Of a stretch of 64,000 bases of DNA, positions 52,301 through 61,800 are shown in pieces. The stretch's first letter is position 1; the number at the start of each line of letters is the position of its first letter. Source of the stretch: Echinostoma caproni (Eukaryota > Platyhelminthes > Trematoda > Plagiorchiida > Echinostomatidae); contig UZAN01039371.1 of the NCBI GenBank assembly GCA_900618425.1, forward strand, positions 116,592 through 180,591, read 5' to 3'. The notes under the pieces are model-generated. The model was not told the origin of the DNA, did no database searches, and worked only from the letters and a program-made list of their open reading frames with translations. The translations under genes and the position numbers were made by a program.

Positions 52301-55300
52301 ATCTTAACCGGAAGTTTCTCTTCCCAAACACCTGTTGCAGTGTCTTACACGCTGCATCTGGCACTGTTTGCATTTGACACTGATTTGTTCTGTCAAGTAG
52401 CGATGCGTTGTGCTGCTCTGTTTTACGTTCCGTATGTGTATGTTTAGTTTTCATTTTCTACTGAGTCCTTCTTTTGTCTGAAAGCTGTATCGTCTCACGG
52501 AAGACGAGTAAAAAATGTTTTATCAGTGATGAATAAATATGCTTTTAGACAACGGTAACGACATTAACTGAGTACAACATAGTTTATAAAAATGGTACAA
52601 GGTTTTTGCTGCTTAAACTTAATCAATTTCTGTAAGGCTTCCTTGCCACTGGGTACGTTTTTATACCACTTCCGCAAAACACGATTGTTCAACGAGGCAC
52701 AATGCAGGGAATAAAATCAGTTCCATGTATGATCGGTTGTCGTCTCCCAAGGAAGTGGAGTAGAACAATGTTTCCAAGTCTGCTAACTGACGCTACTTGT
52801 GTTCAGTTTATCCGAATAACATCGTGATTGCAACCAAAGTACTTATTTCAACATCGCATGAAATAAACCTTATACACTGTCGGGGCCATGTGAATTTGCA
52901 TAAAACAATGCAAAATGATATGATTTATTGAAATAGGCAATAAGAATCACCGTACACATTTTTGATCATTTTAGGTCTCGTCATCAGTGCAAAGCTTTTG
53001 ACCCAACTGACAAGTACACCAACTGACAGTTCACTGCCGGGCAACTTTCTTCAGTTGAACAGTGCACAATAAAGCACATCCCAATTGATTCAATCTTGTC
53101 GCGGCCAAGTACCTTTGCTTGCATTTTTGTGTTATGCACGAAGTTTACATTACCCGCTTATCTGCAGCATCACTAGTTTGTGATGTAACTTCATCGAGAA
53201 TTATTTGAAGTCTTTACTAAGTGTTTAGCTAACTCATTTGAAAATTTTACGTTTTGTTTTTGATATCTGAGCACACATTTTTGCGTGCGATTTACGACTA
53301 AAGAGATGCGTACGGAAACCGATGGCAAATTGCGTCAAATTATAGGTAATCAAAGGATTATATTATATTAAATTCGCTAAATTTCTTCAAAATGTAATAG
53401 AGTATGTAAATGGTGTTCGCCAATTGCTGAAATGCACACCTAGCGAACGCCGCTCTCAGTGCTTTTCCTATTATTTATAGCAATCGTTTCTTGAAAATCC
53501 TTTGCTTTGTTTGAAATCATTGATATGCAAGTGACAAATAAATTTGTAAACTGTCGGGCTAGCTTAGCTTTTACATATTTTAACCTGACGATTAGCCTTT
53601 TTCCCATCTCCTCCTCCCTGTGTAAACGTGTCAAAAACATCCACAATTATGTTAAAATATAATTCTCACACAAAACAAATGTGAGCGAATGTGATGAATA
53701 ACCAATTGAATGTTTGATTCGTATCCCGCATCAAACACAGATGTTTTAGTGAACCGCGAGAGATTGCTTCTCAGTTCACTCATAGGTTGTGTAACAAAGC
53801 CTGGAATGAATTTCCATCTGCTGCTCGAGAGTGAATGTTGTGCTACTTCTAATGTTTGATGATTTCTTCGAATACTTCACATTCACTCGTTTGCTCCGAA
53901 TGACATTAACTGACTAGTGTTAATGGACATCCCCGATTTGTATATTTTCATAATTTTACTCTCCACAAATACAGCCTCTTGTTTGGTTTCTTCGGAAACT
54001 TAACTCTCAGTCATTCTTCTATGCGATGATTCATAATGATTCGTTACATTGCAAATGTCAGCAACTTGAGGTTTATCAGCCATCACATTTATCGTGCTCA
54101 AAAAACATATTTGTATGTATGGAAATTTGGTGAGAATGGTGTCCTTAGAAATTGTCACACAAATTGTCCACAGCTAAATACTGTGATAATTCACCGATTA
54201 TACTATCCCACTCGATTTTGGAATAGTGGAAATTCTTTTCGTCTTTTGCGTACATTAGGTTTCAAACATAAGCAGAGGAATGTATATCTAGCAGACAGTG
54301 AACTCCACGCACACAAAGATCCTCGATTGCTTTTCATCGGTCAAAAGAACAATCAATGATTTCCCCTTTTTTATTCACATACACGTTTCTATTTTTTTCA
54401 TTATTCCCCTTTCCACATCGAACTGTGTTCAGTTTGTTCTTGACTGACTGCATTACGTCCGTCAAAGGAACATCAATGCCTATTCGGGCTTAAACGAAAC
54501 ACTCAAAATGATTACTCTTTCGAAAATGGCTAGATTGATATTCCTGTACGCGAATCATACAATATTTGGCTTGACAACTGAGGAGTGTATACTTAAAATG
54601 TTTTGTATTTTTAGCCTAGATAAGAATAAGTGACAAGTTGGAGGAGAGTTTCATCTCGCGATCGCTTATCTTATCTACTGGTCTACATTCATCAAAAAAC
54701 AGCAACGGGAACTCACTTTTAATGAGCAAACATTGTTCCCAGACTCGAATGAAAATAAGATTGTATCTTTAACACAACAGAGCTATTGCACAGTTATCGA
54801 TGATTTCATCATATTTCTTCACTTCTACGTTCTTAAGATATTTGGTCCAGTAATAATATATAGCCCTCAAATCAAATACATACTGCAGGTGTTGATCACA
54901 TTTACGCAACATGAGTGTTAGAGACCTAGATAAGTCAGCTATATCTAACGTAGTCGTTGAACATCAGAGGGTAGCATGTACTAGAGGATACAGACAAATT
55001 CGACCGCTGTGATACGTTAGTAAACTCTGTGCCTGGGTGATTGGCACAAGTGCCGAGGACGGTTCGCAGAGTATTGACAAAACAAAATTGCAATATCTGA
55101 AATTGTATATACGCCAGAGACAGATTCTCTCTTTTAAAAGGTATCAAGAATGTAAAACTAGCAGGGAGATAAATTACCGTGATCAACGTCTGATGCTGCT
55201 AAACTCACCTACGTAATCTAGAAGTCATCGTTCGTCCAAGATCAGAACAAGGATAGGCTATCCACTTCGACCTCGTCAGTGATCATCTATCAATTCAAGG

Positions 55301-58300
55301 GCAGCTGCAGCGCCACTTACGTAAATTGTACGCAAAGGCATATATATAATTGTATCAAGGAACATTCGGTCACATTCAAACAATAGAACACGACAACAAT
55401 CTCTCCCTCTTCCTATTTTATTTGAGCTTAAGTCTTTAACCCCTGACACACACAAACACATATCACCCTTCCATTCTTCTCTTACATTAATATGATAACA
55501 ATATCAATAATATAAATCTTAACTGAACTCGTGCGATACCCTGACATTCGTCAAATGTATTCCCCCAAACACTTACTGCTTTGAGCTTCATTTACGTACT
55601 TGAATATTACATTTCTCTTCATCAGACGCAACATATCTGTAATCATAAATATTTATGTTGTTTCTTTTGTAATTTAATTACTTATTGACTAGGTGATACA
55701 TTAACAAAGATGAGCTTTTTAAAATACACAGATCAACCGGAAAAAATACCCCATGAAATCGCACACACCCGAAAAAAAGAACGTTTATAGAACTCTATAT
55801 GCAAAATGTTTTTGCATCTAGATTGTCACTTCTGAACGACTTCACATTTCATCATGACACGCACAGTGTCACAAGTGAGAAAAGTTCAACGGTTGGGAAA
55901 GAACAGAATGAATGCTTTTCGCCCATAGCTGTCGATGTTCAGGTATTATCCTGTAACCAAAATGCGTTTCCGAATTGCGTGCGCCGCGAGATTTCGCTCA
56001 ATACCTACACAATTGGTGTACATTACTACACAGGTATTCAATTCACAATGTGCATGAATTCACCCGAGGCAAATGTTTCAGAGCGATCTTTGTTCGCAAA
56101 TAAATTAATAAGTTGATTTATTTTTGAATCCTGAGCATACATTTCTAGGGCATAAATCGGCAGGGGCGACGGAGTGGTGAAGGTCACTATATTATCGCTC
56201 CAGAGGGCTGGTGTTCCATTTCCACACATGACCGCCTGAATCCCCATTCTGTTTGGCATTTTGATTGATAATTTCCGCTTTCCCAGAAATTGAATCGCTA
56301 TCTATGAATGAGAGGAATGAGAAATGAAAGGAAGAAAAAAAGTTTCACTTCATGCGCAATGAATTAAGTATGACTTTCAATTATCGAAGCTGTTTCACAC
56401 TCTTGTCAATCGAAAACATAAATCTAGTTTAATTGTTTCCCGAACTTGAAAGTTCTTTATCTCCGGTCTCTTTCAAAACTGATTCAAAATTTCATTTTTT
56501 AACATTGTTGTTTTCCGGATACCATAATTTTGATCGCAAAATATCATGTGCATCCAATCATCGGGGAGACAAATTAAACCGACCTGAACTTTAGGCTGGT
56601 CTCACTAATGGCCACGCTAAATCAGATGGGTTCAACTGAAGGAAATCCGACTGGGATTTACTCGCCGTTTATTTTGCGTACAGCTGACTGGGGAGAGCAA
56701 ACGCATGTGGAAACCCGTCGAATAAATGACGTGGAAGGAACGAAATTTTAGGGCAATGAAAATAAAAAGAGAGTCTGTTAAATTATTCACAGAATATAGA
56801 GATATTATTTATTTATTATTTATTATTATTTGACGTGTAAACATAGAACATTCAATGATTTCGTCTTGTTAGTGGTTCACGCCACTATCAGGTTGAACGT
56901 CGGTACATGCCGTTGAATATTGTCTGATTGATTAGAACTGACTATCCTTCAGACTTAAACTTCACGCATATTCCTCAGCTCTTCCAGTCAACCTTACACT
57001 CAAAAGCACTAGATTCGGGTTTCTCCCTTATCAGTAGTGCATTGTCACCGTCCTATCTGGGCTTTGAACTCCGTGTCCATCGTATGTGTATTACCAATGT
57101 ATTGAACATCAGTGCGTCATCTATGTTATTCGTGACAGTCGAGGCTCAGTTACCATCATATGTTCCATAAAATTGTCAGGCATGCTAGTTAGTTATCAAA
57201 GGTTTGAACCATACATTTTCAATAATTTTATATCTGATTTGATCTTTCCGAAATTGTTCCATTCCTCCTCATCTAGACAACAATATGGGAAAAAGGTGAC
57301 AACCCACTTTTTGCTTCGAAAACAAAATTCTCCAAGGCGGATCGAATTCACCTGGTCACGACCGAGAAGAATTTTAATCAAATTAATACTTATTCCTCAT
57401 TTCCTTCAATTCGTGCCACGGCTAATACAACATATCCACGTTCTTACGAGCAAAGGGTTCCCGAAACGGCCGAACAATGGGATCTAGTGATTGACTTCCT
57501 ACGACCCGCGGATTCGGATATGTACACGTGTCGTCTTGTGGGGCGCACACAACAGCTGATTCGGTATCGGGTGCTGGTAAAAGGTAAGTTTTGTGTAAAT
57601 TCGAGCGCCCGTTTATACACTGGCATTCCTTTAAAGAAGCTGCTCGTACATGAGAGGGGATCGCAGGTCAGAGATTTCAACGAACATTTGCATTTTCTAG
57701 AACATTCGACCAATCACCTTAAGAATGTTTCTCCACTCCTTGCACAGCTAATGTTAAGCATAAAATGCGAAGATACCAAGAATAACTTTAAATAATTACG
57801 TTTCAGTCTCGAACACCTTCGCGCGTTTGAAAAGACCATTTTCATCAAAAACCCCATCACTTTTTTTGGCTTTGATCCAGTAATGCCTAAGGTTATCAGT
57901 TCAACAGATTGAATATTCCAATAACAGCATTGAGAAAACAAGTCTGTGAGCGAATAATTATTTTTCGGATATGCTCTTACATGCACATAAATATCATTTA
58001 GAGGAAAAATGCGCATAAAATGACAGTCATTGGTTCAATTAAAATCTCAATTAAAGGTCATTAAACGGAGTCGGAGAGAAGGGGATGTGTGTGCATGGGT
58101 GCGTGTAGGCCCCTTTAATGTGTCATTGGAAGCGACCTTTCACCAGTTGGGCCAAGGGACAGGTTCTGTTCTGTTTTGGTGTTCACTCTGGGCCAGGTTA
58201 ATTGAAGCACTTTTTTGGGCACACAGGTTTGGGCGCATGTTGGGTCGTACAGTTAAGCGATTTTTTTCAATGCGTTAAGGAGAACCACTCGCGATGGTTA

Positions 58301-58844
58301 AGTCATGGGAAGACCGGCTGCATCTCAAGGGCAATCGTGCGTCATCTCGTAGACGCCGGACGCAAGATAGAAACGGAGAAAGCTTTCGATGCTGCTAATC
58401 GCATCCCACTCAATCGATCGAAGGCAGTCCCAGTTTGGACACCGGCCGTGGCGGAGGCGATCGCCATTCGATTACTTTGCCCAAACCTGTGTGCCCAAAA
58501 AAGATTGATTCAAAAGCTTCAATTGCCGTGGTCAAGTGTGAACATCAAAACAGAACAGAACGTGCCCCTTGACCCAAATGGCGAAAGGTCACATCCATTG
58601 ACACAGTAAACGCTCGTACACAATTGATGACCCGATTAATGGGCCAATTACTGTCATTCTGTAAGCATTTTTCCACCATATGATATGCAAAAGCATGACT
58701 AGGAATATCGGAAACCAATTGTTCGCTAACCGACTGGTTTTCTCAATTATCAAGTCAAATGAGCAAATCAATAGTTCGTTAAATTAGGAATTGCCGGTTG
58801 CTAAAACCTTCGCTTGTCGCAGACTTGAGAACGTCACACTTTTA

Positions 58845-58885
<41 letters not shown>

Positions 58886-61800
58886 CAATGGCTACACCCG
58901 CGGTTGACCTAACCAATGTTAAAATCGATGATATGTGCAGATGGATATTAGGAAGATAAACCGCAATTTACCACAACATTATTGCCTAACTGCACGAGGC
59001 ACACAGACAATGAGGGTGATTCAGTTTTGCATCAACTCATTTCTGCATTTTTATTCGAATGACCATAGAGAACAAAGTCCCCGAGTAAAATGAGGAGAAT
59101 GACTTGTGTGCGTGTATGTGTTGGGTACACAAAAAAACAGATATGTGAAAAATCGAAAACGTTTTGATGGGAAAACCACGCGCATTTGATATGTTTTTGT
59201 GCTACTGGATGCGCCCGAAAAGCAAAGGAAACGGGGGAGGGAGGAGGCTTGTTTTTGATTCGTTGTCCGCCTACTGGAAAAGTGAATGTGTCTCTTTTTC
59301 GGCTTCTATTCAATGCAAACCCAATGACAGGTGTGGGAATGAAAAACAAAACATGTCCGTTTATTCTAACCACAGACTAAAAAACCGGGTTTGCGTGATT
59401 GAACGAGCCAGACGGATAGGCAAGTCGATGTTTAGAGGCTAAGTCAGAACCAGAAAAGACTACCAAATGAATGCAATGCCTGATTTTTCGGTTTGCACCT
59501 TGTTCATCAGGAGGCATCACTGAACTGTTAGAAATTCAAACGTATCCATTCGGATTCCCTCGTGCATACAAACATTTACACGCATATAGCGATCAATTTA
59601 ATATGAACATTCAAAGGGGTACTTTTGATACGAGACAGAAGCGAAAAATCAATGCGATAGTTCTGTGGTTCATATGTTGCTTGTAAGGGTTGAACCGCAG
59701 CAAGCTTCATACCGCGGTTAATTACTAACAGGGATTAGACGCAATTGGACTCTGCATTGGTCACGTAACTTACCTAATTCGCAACTCATGTAGTCTGTAA
59801 TCTGGCAGGAACCAAGCGAGGAGTTCATTTCATTTAAACAATCGATCTCAAAGTTCAACAAGATACTGTGTTTACGTGATTCAGATAAAAGAAAACTCTC
59901 GCCCAATGTCACCTTGCCGATTTTATTTTCAGCGGCCTTCTAAAGTTGTGTTTGTACCGACAAACGGATCACAGGTTCGGACACAGGACCAAAATGTGTC
60001 TATGCATCCTAATTGAGAGCAACAGATGGACTGGTACATGCAGTTTTATCATACCAAACCCTAATTAGCACTGAACGTGAGCGTTCCGTTCCAATAGCGG
60101 GCAATCATCACTGTCAGTGGTAATTTGTAGCAATGCACTGCACGTGTTTCATCAAAAGCTGTTCAAGGATCATTCATCTCAAACAAAACCTAGTAGCGAG
60201 CAAGCTCGTATTCAGTGAGATGCACGATATATATCACGAATTGATGCACAAATTGTCCTGGAAGAGAGGAACATCAGCATGATGGATTACTGCAATCAAT
60301 TCCACCTTTGGACCGGATAAGAGGAACGCAGTGATCAAGCGCTGCTATCACTTAGGTCATGCAAATCGAATATGCTTTGATTCTTTCTAATTTTCTCCCC
60401 ACATTTTTTATTCACATCTAACACCCTGTTAGCTTACTCACAACTAAAGCCTATGCCATTTACGCACGGTGCATTCGGCTTTTCAAATTACCTCATGATT
60501 TGTTTACAAGCGAACAACTTAATCATCTGATCATCCAGACTACCCGGAATGTGAGGTGTGGCCGAGGGCCTGCACACATTGGATTCGGACTCCAGAGGAA
60601 ACCGAATTTTCACCGTTCTGTTTGTGCTGGTATCCGACGCTAAACCTGCCTTGATAACACATCACGACCCCTAGGTGGTGGGCTGGATACTATGTTTACG
60701 CTCACGATGTGATTTGTTTCATTCACTATGCAGTTCAGCGCGATTTAGTGGACAGCGTTGTATTCGCTGATAGAAAACATGGATTCTAAATAGGTTAATC
60801 CATTGAGATCCACTACAAAAATGAAGAAAATATAATTGATTCAGTAAAATACATGCAGCTTCAGACGGTTTGTTTGGAATGGAATTAAATTGTTGACAAT
60901 CTAGTGCTGAGATGACGAGGCGCGATGCTCGCAAGAAGCTCACAAGTATGGGTTGTGCTGAACCCTGTGAATGTAAAAGGAAAACGATCGGATCAGCTGC
61001 CCGATGGCCGAATGGGTAGCAAACTTACTATCCGCCTGTGAGGTCCCGGATCGAGTGAACGGATTCACACTGTTGCTGAGGCCCAACTAGTGCGAAACAG
61101 TTGTGCATTTCTTCCTACTTTTTCTGTTCGCGCGCCAATTGCTCTATACACAACGAATTTTGTCTATGATATTGGCAGGCTTTCTTCCAAGCGTATCAGA
61201 CCAACGGGCACGGTAGTTCCATAAAGTGACGGAGTATAAAATATATAAACAGAAGGGAAACCACCACTATTGATTATGGGTGTTCAAATTTCCTGATGGT
61301 GTTGTTTATATCTGTGTGGTCATGAAAAATGGATATAGGCTAAAAATGTCAGGAATACTGAACTGGCTACGAGTTGAAAGAACAGACTATATGAAACTTT
61401 TAAGAATTTCCCCATAGTATATGTATAGGTCCAGAACCTAGGCAGTAAATACTATCCGTTCATCAACTCCAGCTGCACCCCCAGTTTGCGATTGTTTGAT
61501 TATCTTGTCTTTCAACGTATTGGATCGATTACACCACTTCTTGATTGATTCCCTGTGTTGAAAACAAACTACTCCTTGGATCTGTTTACCTTAACTGCGT
61601 CCTTAATACGGTAAACTACTACCACTGAATATATTTCAACAGTTATATTTATTATCAGATTCGATAAAGTAAGGAATAGTGAACAAACTACTTTGCCACG
61701 ACCAAATCCTGTGGCTAATATAGATAAAGAGAGGGTATTAAGAACTCGCATAACATGTTAGATACGTCAACATGTTTTGTTAGGACATTGTACATATTTT

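Noticed and set aside
54036..54359. 107-codon frame in intron 2
   Set aside because: No recognised domain; no compatible acceptor and donor pair to insert it between exons 2 and 3.
56928..57170. Open frame shortly before exon 3, with an AG after a pyrimidine tract
   Set aside because: Ends in a stop, so it could only be a terminal exon, and shows no Ig or other motif; phases do not require it.
60553..60640. tRNA-Ser-like text (GTGGCCGAGGGCC onward)
   Set aside because: No B box and no cloverleaf can be drawn.
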